Assembly (NCBI GenBank): GCA_038260305.1
Contig: JBBSNY010000010.1
Span: 62,001-126,000 of the forward strand
Direction: 5' to 3'
Source: CADCVQ01 sp038260305
Lineage (GTDB): Bacteria > Actinomycetota > Thermoleophilia > Solirubrobacterales > Solirubrobacteraceae
DNA length: 64,000 nucleotides
Part shown: one piece after another, positions 1-8,108 of the stretch
Layout of the letters: each line of letters opens with the position of its first letter
Position numbering within the stretch: the first letter of the stretch is position 1
Notes under the pieces: generated by a model
The model's input: the letters and a program-made list of their open reading frames with translations, nothing else
Told to the model about the DNA's origin: nothing
The model's database searches: none
Translations under genes and position numbers: made by a program

Positions 1-2
1 CC

Positions 3-497
3 GCGGTCCTGCCGCCGCCGACGCTGAAACGGGCCGCGCGGCAGGCACAGGCCGAGCAACGCGTGAACATCCGCCAGATCGCGGAGATCCTCACCCGCGC
101 GAACGGGCACCGCGGCGTGACCAAGCTGCTCGCGATCGTCGCCGACGGACCCGCTCCGACGCGCAGCGACCTCGAGGACCTGCTGCTCGACCTGCTCGAC
201 GAAGGCGGCATCGAGCGACCGAGGATCAACGCGCCGCTGACGCTCGACGGGCGACGGATCGTGCCCGACTTCCTCTGGCCCCAGACGCGCCTCGCCGTCG
301 AAGCCGACAGCCGGCGCTGGCACGACCATTCGCTCGTCAAGGAGAACGACGCCGAGAAGCAGGCGATCCTCGAAGCGCACGGCTACCGCGTGCTACGGAT
401 CACGTGGAGGGAGATCGTCGCGCGGCCCCCGCAGACGCTCGCGCGCGTCCGCTGCGCACTCGACGGCCGCTACTCGGCGACGACGACCTCGGCCTGA
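3..497 (+). CDS. DUF559 / Vsr-like nuclease-fold protein, 5' end outside window
   Basis: The frame is open from the first bases of the window, so this is the C-terminal part of a longer protein. An internal GTG at 63 is the first start codon, but the residues before it (a Lys-Arg-Ala-Ala-Arg helix) fit the linker of the family, so I read the gene as truncated by the window edge. The C-terminal half carries the DUF559 signature: a Pro-Asp-Phe-Leu-Trp strand, then Val-Glu-Ala-Asp-Ser and a Trp-His pair, and near the end a Tyr-Arg-Val-Leu-Arg-Ile-Thr-Trp strand. DUF559 shares the restriction-endonuclease-like fold of Vsr. In actinobacteria such proteins often carry an AbiEi-like N-terminal helix-turn-helix, which would lie upstream here. 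The substrate is unknown. The 3' end overlaps the convergent dehydratase gene by 28 bases. Confidence 0.75.
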   Translation, partial: AVLPPPTLKRAARQAQAEQRVNIRQIAEILTRANGHRGVTKLLAIVADGPAPTRSDLEDLLLDLLDEGGIERPRINAPLTLDGRRIVPDFLWPQTRLAVEADSRRWHDHSLVKENDAEKQAILEAHGYRVLRITWREIVARPPQTLARVRCALDGRYSATTTSA

Positions 498-865
498 GCG
501 TTGCGGATGATCGCCTTGCCGTCCTGCGTGCAGATGGCCTCCACGATCGCGACGCCGGCGTCGACCGACGCCACGCTGCCCGTGATCGTCAGCTCCTGCT
601 CGGGCAGCCCCATGCCGCGGAACTGGACCGACAGGCTGCGCAGCGACTGCGGGCCGCCGCCCGCGTCCGTGACCGCGCGCGCGACCTGGGCCATCGTGTA
701 GAGCCCGTGCAGGATGCGCCCCGGCAGCCCGACCTGCTGGGCGAACCGCTCGTCGATGTGGATCGGGTTGAAGTCGCCCGAGGCGCCCGCGTAGCGAACC
801 GTCAGGTAGCGGTCCGGCGTCACCGAGAGCGGCTCGATCGCGGCGCCGGGCTCGAGGCTCGCCAT
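470..865 (-). CDS. MaoC-type (R)-hydratase/dehydratase, HadB-like catalytic subunit
   Basis: 131-residue single hot-dog-fold protein. It contains the hydratase-2 signature Tyr-Ala-Gly-Ala-Ser-Gly-Asp-Phe-Asn-Pro-Ile-His at about residues 25-36, including the catalytic Asp and His. This family adds or removes water at (3R)-hydroxyacyl thioesters (CoA or ACP). It lies 4 bases downstream of a non-catalytic hot-dog partner (870-1310), the arrangement of mycobacterial HadA-HadB, so the two probably form a heterodimer. ATG at 865 is chosen because the homologous region begins there, although the frame stays open upstream. The actual acyl substrate cannot be read from the sequence. Confidence 0.85.
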   Translation of the reverse strand: MASLEPGAAIEPLSVTPDRYLTVRYAGASGDFNPIHIDERFAQQVGLPGRILHGLYTMAQVARAVTDAGGGPQSLRSLSVQFRGMGLPEQELTITGSVASVDAGVAIVEAICTQDGKAIIRNAQAEVVVAE

Positions 866-869
866 CGCG

Positions 870-1310
870 TCAGGCCCCACGCACGACGTTGGACCAGGTC
901 CCGGTGCAGACGGTCTCGCCGCGCTGGTTCTCCGACACCGACTCGAAGACGAAGAAGCCCGCGCCGCGGCGCTCGCTGACGTCCTTGACAGTGACGGTCG
1001 TCGCGATCTCGTCACCGGCGATGACGAGCGGGCCCCAGCGGAACTCCTGTCCGGAGTGCACTAGGCGCGAGAAGTCGATGCCGATCTCGGGATCGAACAT
1101 CCCCTCGGCGACCGCCGGCATCGCGTAGACGACCGCGAACATCGGCGGTGCCACGATATCGTCGTAGCCGGCCTCGCGCGCGGCGTCGGGATCGTGGTGC
1201 AGCAGGTTGGTCTCGCCGACGGCGCGCGCGTACTCGCGCACCTTCTCGCGCCCGACCGCGTAGCCGGTCGGCGGGTAGGTCCTGCCGACGACATCGGTGT
1301 TGACGGCCAT
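870..1310 (-). CDS. FAS1-like/MaoC N-terminal dehydratase subunit (HadA-like)
   Basis: 146-residue hot-dog protein of the MaoC N-terminal (FAS1-like dehydratase) type. The N-terminal Val-Gly-Arg-Thr-Tyr-Pro-Pro and the Ala-Pro-Pro-Met-Phe-Ala segment at about 55-60 are typical of HadA/HadC-like subunits. It lacks the Asp/His catalytic motif of its partner, so it is expected to shape the substrate tunnel rather than do chemistry. ATG 1310 is preferred to the adjacent GTG 1313. No Shine-Dalgarno sequence is present; a TAGACT hexamer lies 8 bases upstream. It is first gene of a two-gene unit with the HadB-like gene. Confidence 0.82.
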   Translation of the reverse strand: MAVNTDVVGRTYPPTGYAVGREKVREYARAVGETNLLHHDPDAAREAGYDDIVAPPMFAVVYAMPAVAEGMFDPEIGIDFSRLVHSGQEFRWGPLVIAGDEIATTVTVKDVSERRGAGFFVFESVSENQRGETVCTGTWSNVVRGA

Positions 1311-1318
1311 CACGCGGA

Positions 1319-1324
1319 GTCTAG
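1319..1324 (-). promoter_or_regulatory. putative -10 element (TAGACT) for a leaderless hadA-like transcript
   Basis: TAGACT on the minus strand, 8 bases before the ATG at 1310, no ribosome-binding site between. The same hexamer precedes holA, hflX and dapF at similar distances. Confidence 0.5.
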
Positions 1325-1332
1325 GACGAGCG

Positions 1333-2115
1333 CTAGATGAAGCTCGGCACGCTGCCGCCGTCCGCCGACCACGCCGCGCCGGCCACCGTGCTCGCCTGCG
1401 CCGAGCACAGGAACACGATCACGGCGGCGATCTCCTCAGGCTCGGCGAAACGCCCGAGCGGGACCTTCGCCTGCTGCGCCGACAGCGCCTCGTCGCGCGA
1501 GATGCCCCGCGCCGCGGCGGCCTGGTCGGCGAGCCCGCCGTCGGCAAGCCATAACGGCGACGTCACCGGTCCCGGCGCGACGGCGTTGACGAGCACGCCG
1601 TCGCCGACGTAGCGATCGGCGAAGTGGCGCGACAGCGACAGCTGCGCCGCTTTCGTGACGGAGTAGGCGACGTTCGTCAGCGACGGGCGCTTGCCCGACG
1701 ACGAGCAGACGTTGACGATCCGCCCGCCGCCGGCGGCCGCCATCAGCGGCGCGGCGGCGCGCATGAGCCGCATCGGCCCCATGACGTTGAGCTCCCATTG
1801 ACCCTGCCAATCGTCGTCGGTGAGCTCCTCCAGCGGGCGCACGAAGCTCGTGCCCGCGTTGTTGACGAGCACGTCGACGGCGCCGAGGCGCTCGACGCAG
1901 GCCGTCACGATGCGTTCGGCGTCGGCCGGTTCGGTGACGTCCGCGACGAGGTGCTCCGCGTCGAGCTGCGCCGCGACCGCCGTCAGCTCGTCGCAGGCGC
2001 GGGCGACGAGCAGCACGCGCGCGCCCTCCTCGCGCAGCAGCCGTGCGGTCGCGAGCCCGATGCCGCGCGTCGAGCCGGTGACGATGCACGCCTTGTCGCG
2101 CAGGCCGAGGTCCAT
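1333..2115 (-). CDS. SDR-family NAD(P)-dependent oxidoreductase
   Basis: 260-residue classical short-chain dehydrogenase. The cofactor motif Thr-Gly-Ser-Thr-Arg-Gly-Ile-Gly is at about 12-19, Asn-Asn-Ala-Gly at about 84-87, the catalytic Ser in the Cys-Ser-Ser-Ser stretch, and Tyr-Ser-Val-Thr-Lys (catalytic Tyr and Lys) near 150. The C-terminal Ser-Ala-Asp-Gly-Gly is the usual family end. ATG 2115 is selected over an in-frame ATG at 2133 because GGAGG sits 8 bases before it. The substrate is not predictable; the adjacent hydratase pair suggests a hydroxyacyl or polyketide-like substrate, but that is inference. Confidence 0.88.
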   Translation of the reverse strand: MDLGLRDKACIVTGSTRGIGLATARLLREEGARVLLVARACDELTAVAAQLDAEHLVADVTEPADAERIVTACVERLGAVDVLVNNAGTSFVRPLEELTDDDWQGQWELNVMGPMRLMRAAAPLMAAAGGGRIVNVCSSSGKRPSLTNVAYSVTKAAQLSLSRHFADRYVGDGVLVNAVAPGPVTSPLWLADGGLADQAAAARGISRDEALSAQQAKVPLGRFAEPEEIAAVIVFLCSAQASTVAGAAWSADGGSVPSFI

Positions 2116-2254
2116 CGCTGCATCCTCCAACATCCGCTCGTGGCCGTGCGGGCCGGGGCCCCCCACGGAGTCGAGCGGCTTCGTGCGCGCGGTGGCGGAG
2201 TCCACGCCGCCAACGCCATGTCACAGCCGCCGGCCAGGTGCAACTGTGGGTGCG

Positions 2255-2800
2255 ATGGCCACGAGGCGGACCGACATCGAGGCGCTGTACGCCCGCCACC
2301 GCGAGCCGCTGCTGCTGTTCCTCGCCCGGCGGACGGCCGATCCACAGGTCGCCCTCGACCTCTGGGCGGAGACGTTCGCGCACGCGGCAATCTCTCGCCG
2401 CCGGTTCCGGGGCACGAGCGACGAAGAGTCCGCCGGCTGGCTCTACGCGATCGCACGGCGCCGGCTCGCGCTCTACTACCGCCGCGGCCACGCCGAGCGC
2501 CGGATGCTCGATCGCCTGAAGCTCGAACGCACGCCGGCCGGGCCGGAGCTGCTCGCCGAGGTCGAGCGCCGCGCCGGCCTCGCCGCGCTGCGCGTCGAAC
2601 TCGCCGCCGCGCTCGCCGAGCTCTCCCCCGCCGTGCGCGGCGCGGTCCAGCTGCGCGTCGTCGAGGAGCTCCCCTACGCGGAGGTGGCGCGCCGCCTGAA
2701 CACGAGCGAGCAGGCGGCCCGTGCCCGCGTTTCGCGCGGGCTGTCGGCCCTCGCCGAGCTGCTCGACACAGCGACGATCCGAGAGGCGGTAGCGAGATGA
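2255..2800 (+). CDS. ECF-type RNA polymerase sigma factor
   Basis: 181 residues with the two sigma domains of ECF factors. Region 2 runs from the Tyr-Ala-Arg-His segment through Ala-Glu-Thr-Phe-Ala and Trp-Leu-Tyr-Ala-Ile-Ala-Arg; region 4 is the helix-turn-helix around Leu-Pro-Tyr-Ala-Glu-Val-Ala-Arg-Arg-Leu. It directs RNA polymerase to a small regulon. The start ATG 2255 is the one that leaves region 2 complete. The stop overlaps the ATG of the next gene (ATGA at 2797-2800), so the pair is translationally coupled and the downstream membrane protein is its likely regulator. A paralogous pair with the same layout lies at 16436-17943. Confidence 0.85.
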   Translation: MATRRTDIEALYARHREPLLLFLARRTADPQVALDLWAETFAHAAISRRRFRGTSDEESAGWLYAIARRRLALYYRRGHAERRMLDRLKLERTPAGPELLAEVERRAGLAALRVELAAALAELSPAVRGAVQLRVVEELPYAEVARRLNTSEQAARARVSRGLSALAELLDTATIREAVAR

Positions 2801-3738
2801 CCGAGCCCGACCCATTCGACCGCCGTCTCGACGACTTCGGGGCGCGGCTGAGCGCCGCGAGCGCGGTTCACGCGGCGGGGCGCCGACGGGCGCGCCGCTC
2901 GCTGACGCTCGCCGGGGGTTGCGCAGTGGCCGTCGCGGCCGTCGTCGCCGTCGTGCTGAGCGGCGGCGGCGGGCGCCTGGACGCGGTGGCCGAGGCCCGC
3001 GCCGCGCTGACGCCGGGGGGCGACATCCTCTACATGAAGTCGACGACGAGGGTGATCGACAACAACGCTCACGGCGGGTCAGCGCCGCAGACGACCGAGC
3101 AATGGTCGGCGGTCGGTCCTCCGCGCTGGCGCATCTCCCAGGACGTCCCGCGCCGCGCCGGACGACCGCCCGTCAAAGGCCATCACGAGAACTCCTACGA
3201 GCACGGCACGACGCGGACCTACGACTCGGCACGCGACCGGATGAGCGTCATCAGCGGCTTCAGCGACCGCGGCTCGGCGGCCCGGATGCCCTCGCTGTTC
3301 GGGCTTGGCAGTGCCGAACCCGAAGCCGATCTGCGGTCGATGCTCGCCGACGGCACGGTCACCGACGAGGGCGAGAAGCAGGTCGGCGGCCGCACGGTCC
3401 GGCGACTCGTGTCGCGACCGCGCAAGAGCAAGCGCCGGCCACTGAGAACGCTCGTGTACGACGTCGATCCGCAGACCTTCGCGCCGATCCAGGCGACGCT
3501 GAGCCTGACATTCCCGTTGACGCACCCGACCCGGATCGCGATGCGCATCACCGTCGAGGCCTACAGGCGCATCGCGCTCGACGCGACGAGCGCCCGGCTG
3601 CTCGAAATCCCCACCACGGCGCACACGAGCTTCCGCGTCCGGACCGTGCAGCAGGTCAGGCGAGATAACGCCCGCCGCCGTTGCGAGGCCCCGAACGCGC
3701 TCCGGGTCAAGCGCTGTCCGACCCAGCCGCACGGCTGA
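2797..3738 (+). CDS. membrane protein coupled to sigma factor, probable anti-sigma or sensor
   Basis: 313 residues. A charged N-terminal cytoplasmic stretch of about 45 residues is followed by one transmembrane helix (about residues 46-66, Ala/Val rich) and a large extracytoplasmic domain with beta-rich, MucB/LolA-like texture (strands such as Thr-Leu-Val-Tyr-Asp-Val-Asp and Gln-Ala-Thr-Leu-Ser-Leu). Topology and coupling to the ECF sigma gene by an ATGA overlap suggest control of that sigma factor from outside the membrane. I see no zinc-binding anti-sigma (ZAS) His-Cys motif, so the mechanism is not the classical RsrA type. Function is inferred from context only. Confidence 0.6.
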   Translation: MTEPDPFDRRLDDFGARLSAASAVHAAGRRRARRSLTLAGGCAVAVAAVVAVVLSGGGGRLDAVAEARAALTPGGDILYMKSTTRVIDNNAHGGSAPQTTEQWSAVGPPRWRISQDVPRRAGRPPVKGHHENSYEHGTTRTYDSARDRMSVISGFSDRGSAARMPSLFGLGSAEPEADLRSMLADGTVTDEGEKQVGGRTVRRLVSRPRKSKRRPLRTLVYDVDPQTFAPIQATLSLTFPLTHPTRIAMRITVEAYRRIALDATSARLLEIPTTAHTSFRVRTVQQVRRDNARRRCEAPNALRVKRCPTQPHG

Positions 3739-3751
3739 CGCTCGGTGCCGG

Positions 3752-4635
3752 TCAACGACGCGGGTCGGGCAGCAGCAGCTCGACGTTGCGGTCCTGCGGT
3801 CGACCCTCCGCGTCGTCCTCGACGCCGGCTTGCGGGTCGTTGTAGGAGAACTCGCGGCCGAGCGCGGCGAGCGTCGACGGGTCGAAGCCGGCGGCCGGCG
3901 AGCCGGCCCGGGGCGTCGCGAGCGTCGCGTCGTGGTCGATCATCGTGCCGAAGATCGACAGCGTGCCGTCGCGGTTGTCTATGACCTCGAGCCGGCGAGA
4001 CTGGATCGGCCAGTCGATCTCCGACGCCGTCTCGATGCCCCAGAACCCGCCGCCCGCCGCGCGCTTGAACGCCGTCTCGCGGTTCTCGTGGGTGTGGCCG
4101 GAGACGTAGGCGACGACGTGCGGGTGCGCCAGCAGCAGCGCCTGCAGGTCGGCGTCGTGGTACAGCGGCGTGCAGCGGCGCGGGTCGAGATCGCAGCCAG
4201 GCCCGGTGACGGCGCGCAGCGCGCAGTCGCCGGCGTCCTCGTCGGCCGCCGGGTTCGTCAGGCTGCCGATCGAGTGGTGGCCGAAGGCGACGACGAGCTC
4301 GCCGCGGGACTCGGCGGCCTCGATCTCGCGGCGCAGCCAGCGAAACTGCGGGTCGTCGAGGTTGCCCTCGGACTTCAGCGTGTCGCCCTCGGCAACGGTG
4401 TTGATCGCGATCAGCCGCAGCCCCGGCTTCGGACTGAACGCGTAGTAGGCCGCCTGCCCGCGCGAGGCGGCGAGCTCGTCGCGGTCGACGAACGCGAAGC
4501 CGTGCGCGTCGGCCTGATGGCCGGTCGCGTGCAGCGCTTTGTATGTCGGGCGATCGGCGAGCGTGGCGGCACCGGCGGCCGGCACGTGATCGCAGCCGCG
4601 GCGGCGATGGCGGCGAGCGCACGCACGGCCCGCAA
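3752..4635 (-). pseudogene. decayed metallophosphoesterase (PPA1498-like), N-terminal half lost
   Basis: The C-terminal half of a secreted calcineurin-like phosphoesterase is intact in one frame: Gly-His-His-Ser and Ser-Gly-His-Thr-His-Glu-Asn, two of the metal-ligand motifs, plus the Tyr-Tyr-Ala-Phe / Leu-Ile-Ala-Ile-Asn-Thr strands seen in the PPA1498 family. The first metal motifs (Asp-x-His, Gly-Asp-x-x-Asp, Gly-Asn-His) are absent. A signal-peptide-like segment (Leu-Arg-Ala-Val-Arg followed by an Ala/Ile run) sits just upstream at about 4575-4635 but in a different frame. The simplest reading is a deletion plus frameshift that fused the signal peptide region to the C-terminal half, so no active enzyme is expected. 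A shortened protein starting at GTG 4663 remains possible. Confidence 0.6.
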
Positions 4636-4833
4636 CGTAGCGGACCACGCGCCTCGCCCTCACCCGTCAGGTCGTCTCCGAGACTCCAACCGCGTGGTGC
4701 GCAGCGGACTTCCATGTGCCGCTGAATTGCGCCTGCGCGGCGGTCGCGGTCATGATCGACGGCGCGAGCGCGTCGTGGTCGATGAGCACCTGGCAGAGGT
4801 TGTTGGCGTCACCGCCGGAGAAGTAGACGCCGG

Positions 4834-4839
4834 TACGCT
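4834..4839 (+). promoter_or_regulatory. putative -10 element (TACGCT) for leaderless MFS gene
   Basis: TACGCT ends 7 bases before the GTG start at 4847. No Shine-Dalgarno sequence is visible between. Confidence 0.4.
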
Positions 4840-4846
4840 CAGTCCG

Positions 4847-6091
4847 GTGACCGGCCTGCCGATTCGCCGCAACACCGCGCTGCTCTCGAGCTCGCTTTCG
4901 ATGAACTCCGCGACGCTGCAGCTCGCCGCCGCCGTCGCGTCGCTGACGCTCGTGCGCGTACTACACATCGAGGGCCTGCTCGGGCTCGGGCCGGCGATCG
5001 TGCTCGGAGCGGGCGCGCTCGCCGCGCTGCCCGCCGGGCTGCTCATGGATCGCGTCGGCCGCGTACCCGTGCTCGCGGCGGGGTTCGCCACCGGGATCGC
5101 CGGCTGCTGCCTCGCGTCGCTGGGCAGCGCCCACAACTGGGCCGCCGCCGTGCTCGGCGGCCTGATCCTCGTCGGCGGCGCGAACGCGACCGCGCTGCTC
5201 GCGCGCACGGCGGCGGGCGACATGTACCCGCCCGAGCGCCGCGCGCGCGGGATCGCGCTCGTGCTGTTCGGATCGGTGTTCGGCGCGATCCTCGGGCCGG
5301 CCGTCTTCAGCCCGCTGCTCGCCGGCCGCATGCTCGACGGGGACGCGCTGAGCACGTTGTGGCTCGCCGCGGCCGGGTTCATGGCAATCGGTCTTGTGAT
5401 CGTGTGCTGCGTGCGGCCCGATCCGACCCGGATCGCGCAGCTGCTGCGTGACGGCGACGACGTCCCCGCCGGCGGTGAGCCGGCGCTGACCACGCCGGCC
5501 GCGCCGCTGCGCGCGATCCTGCGGCGCCCCGGCGTGGTCCCGGCGCTCATCGCCGCGCAGGCGAGCTTCGCCGTCATGGCCGCGATCATGACCCTGACCG
5601 GCGCGGTCGTCGTCGACCATCACCACCACGGCGCGGACAACGTCTTCCCGATCATCGGCGCGCATGTCATCGGGATGTTCGGGCTCATCATCGTGGTCGG
5701 CAGCCTTGTCGACCGGATCGGGCGCACGCCTTCACTGGCGGGCGGGCTGCTGCTGATGGCACTGTCCACCATCAGCCTGCTGTGGATCACGGGCGTGGCC
5801 GCGTACATGGTCGCGCTGTTCGGTCTCGGCCTCGGCTGGAACTTCTCCTATGTGGCCGCGACGGCGGTCCTGTCCGACAGCACCGAGGCGTCCGAGCGCG
5901 GCAAGCTGCTCGGCTTCAACGACCTGCTCGCCGGGCTGACCGGCGCCGGGCTCGCGCTGCTCGGCGGCCTCGCGCTGACCGCCCTCGGCGTCGCCGCGTT
6001 GGCGATCGGCGGGGCGTCGCTCGTCATCGCGCCCGCGCTGTGGATCCTGCGCTCGGGACCGCCGCTGGCCAGCCACGCCGCCACATCGTGA
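4847..6091 (+). CDS. major facilitator superfamily transporter
   Basis: 414 residues with about twelve hydrophobic segments. The MFS loop 2-3 motif appears as Asp-Arg-Val-Gly-Arg-Val-Pro after the second helix and again in the second half as Asp-Arg-Ile-Gly-Arg-Thr-Pro, showing the two six-helix repeats. A His-rich loop (four consecutive His) occurs near residue 255. The family exports or imports small molecules with a proton gradient; the substrate is not evident. GTG 4847 is chosen because it begins just before the first helix and follows a -10-like hexamer by 7 bases. Downstream, 6092-6336 has no recognisable gene. Confidence 0.85.
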   Translation: MTGLPIRRNTALLSSSLSMNSATLQLAAAVASLTLVRVLHIEGLLGLGPAIVLGAGALAALPAGLLMDRVGRVPVLAAGFATGIAGCCLASLGSAHNWAAAVLGGLILVGGANATALLARTAAGDMYPPERRARGIALVLFGSVFGAILGPAVFSPLLAGRMLDGDALSTLWLAAAGFMAIGLVIVCCVRPDPTRIAQLLRDGDDVPAGGEPALTTPAAPLRAILRRPGVVPALIAAQASFAVMAAIMTLTGAVVVDHHHHGADNVFPIIGAHVIGMFGLIIVVGSLVDRIGRTPSLAGGLLLMALSTISLLWITGVAAYMVALFGLGLGWNFSYVAATAVLSDSTEASERGKLLGFNDLLAGLTGAGLALLGGLALTALGVAALAIGGASLVIAPALWILRSGPPLASHAATS

Positions 6092-6336
6092 AGTGCGCGC
6101 TGGCGATCGCGCCGGCCGGCCGACGACGACGGCCGCGCGCTCGTGACGACGGGCACGCCGCGGCGCACAACCGGCGCGCGGCGCGACGTGGAGCACGAGG
6201 ACCAGACTGGGAGCACCCACAAGCACGCCCTACCTCGCGGTCACCGCTGACCGGGCCTGGCATGCGGACTGAGCTTGTGTGGGGCGCCGCGACCGCGCTC
6301 GAGCTGCTCGTCGTCCGAGCCTGGCGCGACCGGCGC

Positions 6337-7143
6337 TCAGCTCAGGTCGAGGACCGTCGTCGGGGCCTGGATGACGTGGTCCTCGCCGTAGGGGACGATC
6401 GCGGTGCCGACCGCGAAGAACTCGATGACGTGGCTGCCCCAGCCGTGGCTTCGCTCGGATAGTACGACGCCGACGATCCCCTCGGCTCCGACGGCCTCGG
6501 CCTCGGCCTGCATGCGCTCCATCGCGAGCTCGCGCGCGTCGTAGAGCGCCTGCGTGAAGTTCGGCAGCTCGATGTTCTGGCCCGCCTGCTTCATCGCCTG
6601 GAACATCCCTCTGTGGGCGACGTGGTAGACGCACGAGCCCATCACGAGCCCGACCGGGCGGTGGCCACTTCGTAGCAGCGTCCAGAAGTCCTGACCGGAC
6701 AGATCGCTCGTGAACGGGCGCCCGTTCGGCGCGCGGTGAAGCTCCCCCTCGCGGTGCTTGATCGCGGTCCCGATCGCGATGAACTCCGCCATGTTCTCGC
6801 CCCAGTCGTAGCGGCCGACCTCGAGGCGGACGCCGACGATGCCGTCCGCGCCGAGCTGGTCGGCCTCCTCCTCCATGCGCGTCATCGCGAGCTCGCGTGC
6901 GGAGTACATCGCCTCCGACAGGACCGTCATCTCCTCGCTCGTCTTCCACGAGGACTGCTGGAAGCCGATGTGGAAGATCGATGAGCCGACGACGAGCCCG
7001 AGCGGCTCGAAACCGGCTTCCTTGACGAGCAGGAACTCGGCGACGGACAGGTCCGACGTGAAGAGGCCGCGCTTGTTCTGCTCGAGGCGCGCGAGGCCGG
7101 CGGAGGGCACGCCCTCGGTCGAGGTGCGGTCGTAGTCGCTCAT
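6337..7143 (-). CDS. tandem YbjQ-like (heavy-metal-binding domain) protein, 268 aa
   Basis: Two copies of a YbjQ/DUF74-like domain. Each has an Ala-Arg-Glu-Leu-Ala-Met helix, a Gly-Ala-(Asp/Glu)-Gly-Ile-Val-Gly-Val strand and a Glu-Phe-(Ile/Phe)-Ala-(Ile/Val)-Gly-Thr-Ala-Ile end (about residues 30-140 and 150-265). Stand-alone YbjQ proteins form ring-shaped oligomers of unknown function; the name heavy-metal-binding comes from sequence annotation rather than a proven role. ATG at 7143 overlaps the stop of the upstream gene (ATGA), so the two are coupled. Between domain copies is a repeated Phe-Thr-Ser-Asp-Leu-Ser segment that also begins each repeat. Confidence 0.75.
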   Translation of the reverse strand: MSDYDRTSTEGVPSAGLARLEQNKRGLFTSDLSVAEFLLVKEAGFEPLGLVVGSSIFHIGFQQSSWKTSEEMTVLSEAMYSARELAMTRMEEEADQLGADGIVGVRLEVGRYDWGENMAEFIAIGTAIKHREGELHRAPNGRPFTSDLSGQDFWTLLRSGHRPVGLVMGSCVYHVAHRGMFQAMKQAGQNIELPNFTQALYDARELAMERMQAEAEAVGAEGIVGVVLSERSHGWGSHVIEFFAVGTAIVPYGEDHVIQAPTTVLDLS

Positions 7144-8099
7144 GGGCGTGTGGTCGCTCCTAGCCTGACGATGGTCTGTGGATCCAGCGGCACGTGCTCG
7201 CCGTGCGGGGCGATTGCCGTGCCGATGATGTGAAACGTGACGATGAGGTCCTCGCGCGTCTGGTTGTTCTGCTCGACCTCGCGGACGTCGATGTCGTGCT
7301 CGACGCTCATCCCGACGAGGCCGCCGGCGCCGAGCGCGTGTGCCTGCTCGGTCGCCCGCGCGATCGCGTTCTCGCGCGCCTCGTAGACCCCTTGGGTGAA
7401 GTCCGGCAGCTCCGCGTTCGGTTGCATGCGCTGCCAGCCGGTCGTCATGCGGCGCGTCTGGCGGCTCGGGACGATGTAGAAGACCGACGTGCTCGCGACG
7501 ACGCCGACGGGCGCGTAGCCGGCGCGGCGCAGCAGGATGTAGTCGGGCAGCGAGAGGTCGGTCAGGATCGGCACGCCGGCCTCGCCGACGCCCTCGGGCA
7601 GGTGCACGGCGGTGCCGTTGACGAGGACCTCGATCTCGTCGTTGAGAAACGCGTGCGCGCGGTTCTCGAACGTCACGTCGACGACGGCGTGGCAGCCGGC
7701 GTGGCTCGCCTCTTCGCCGAGGCGGTGCAGCGCCCGCGCGCGGGCGTCGTTCCAGGCGTGCGTCAGCGCTGACAGCTCGGTCAGCACGGCGCCCGATCCC
7801 CAGCCGCTGGACCACGGGTAGCTCTGCCAGCCGACCTTGTAGACCGAGGTGCCCATGACCTGGCAGACCGGACGGATCGCCTCCAGGTGGGTCAGCGCGA
7901 AGTCGGCGACCGACAGCCCGGAGGTGAAGCCCATCTTGCTCTCGCCGAGCTCGCGCAGGCGGTTCTCGGCCGCGATCGGGATCGAGCCGCTCTCGATCCG
8001 GGCGATGTCCTGCTCGCGGCGCTGCTCGATGGCGTCGCCGTCGCGATCGTCGTCGCCGCCTCCCGCGAGACTGCCCTTGAGTCGATCGAGGAAGCCCAT
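7140..8099 (-). CDS. second tandem YbjQ-like protein, 319 aa
   Basis: Paralogue of the downstream gene. After a short basic/acidic N-terminus (Met-Gly-Phe-Leu-Asp-Arg-Leu-Lys) and a charged linker come two YbjQ-like repeats, each opened by a Leu-Ser-(Val/Leu)-(Ala/Pro)-Asp motif and closed by Gly-Thr-Ala-(Val/Ile). The Gly-Phe-Leu-Asp-Arg-Leu N-terminus resembles a peripheral, amphipathic helix. It is coupled by ATGA overlap to the next gene, which makes four YbjQ-type domains in one operon. The biochemical role is unknown; a homo- or hetero-oligomeric ring is the natural expectation from known YbjQ structures. Confidence 0.72.
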   Translation of the reverse strand: MGFLDRLKGSLAGGGDDDRDGDAIEQRREQDIARIESGSIPIAAENRLRELGESKMGFTSGLSVADFALTHLEAIRPVCQVMGTSVYKVGWQSYPWSSGWGSGAVLTELSALTHAWNDARARALHRLGEEASHAGCHAVVDVTFENRAHAFLNDEIEVLVNGTAVHLPEGVGEAGVPILTDLSLPDYILLRRAGYAPVGVVASTSVFYIVPSRQTRRMTTGWQRMQPNAELPDFTQGVYEARENAIARATEQAHALGAGGLVGMSVEHDIDVREVEQNNQTREDLIVTFHIIGTAIAPHGEHVPLDPQTIVRLGATTRP

Positions 8100-8108
8100 C
8101 GGTCGCTC

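Noticed and set aside
1624..2230. Long open frames antisense to or out of phase with the real genes (for example opposite the SDR gene)
   Set aside because: They are Arg/Ala/Pro-rich chance frames caused by high GC, without motifs or matching starts. The same applies at dozens of places in the window.
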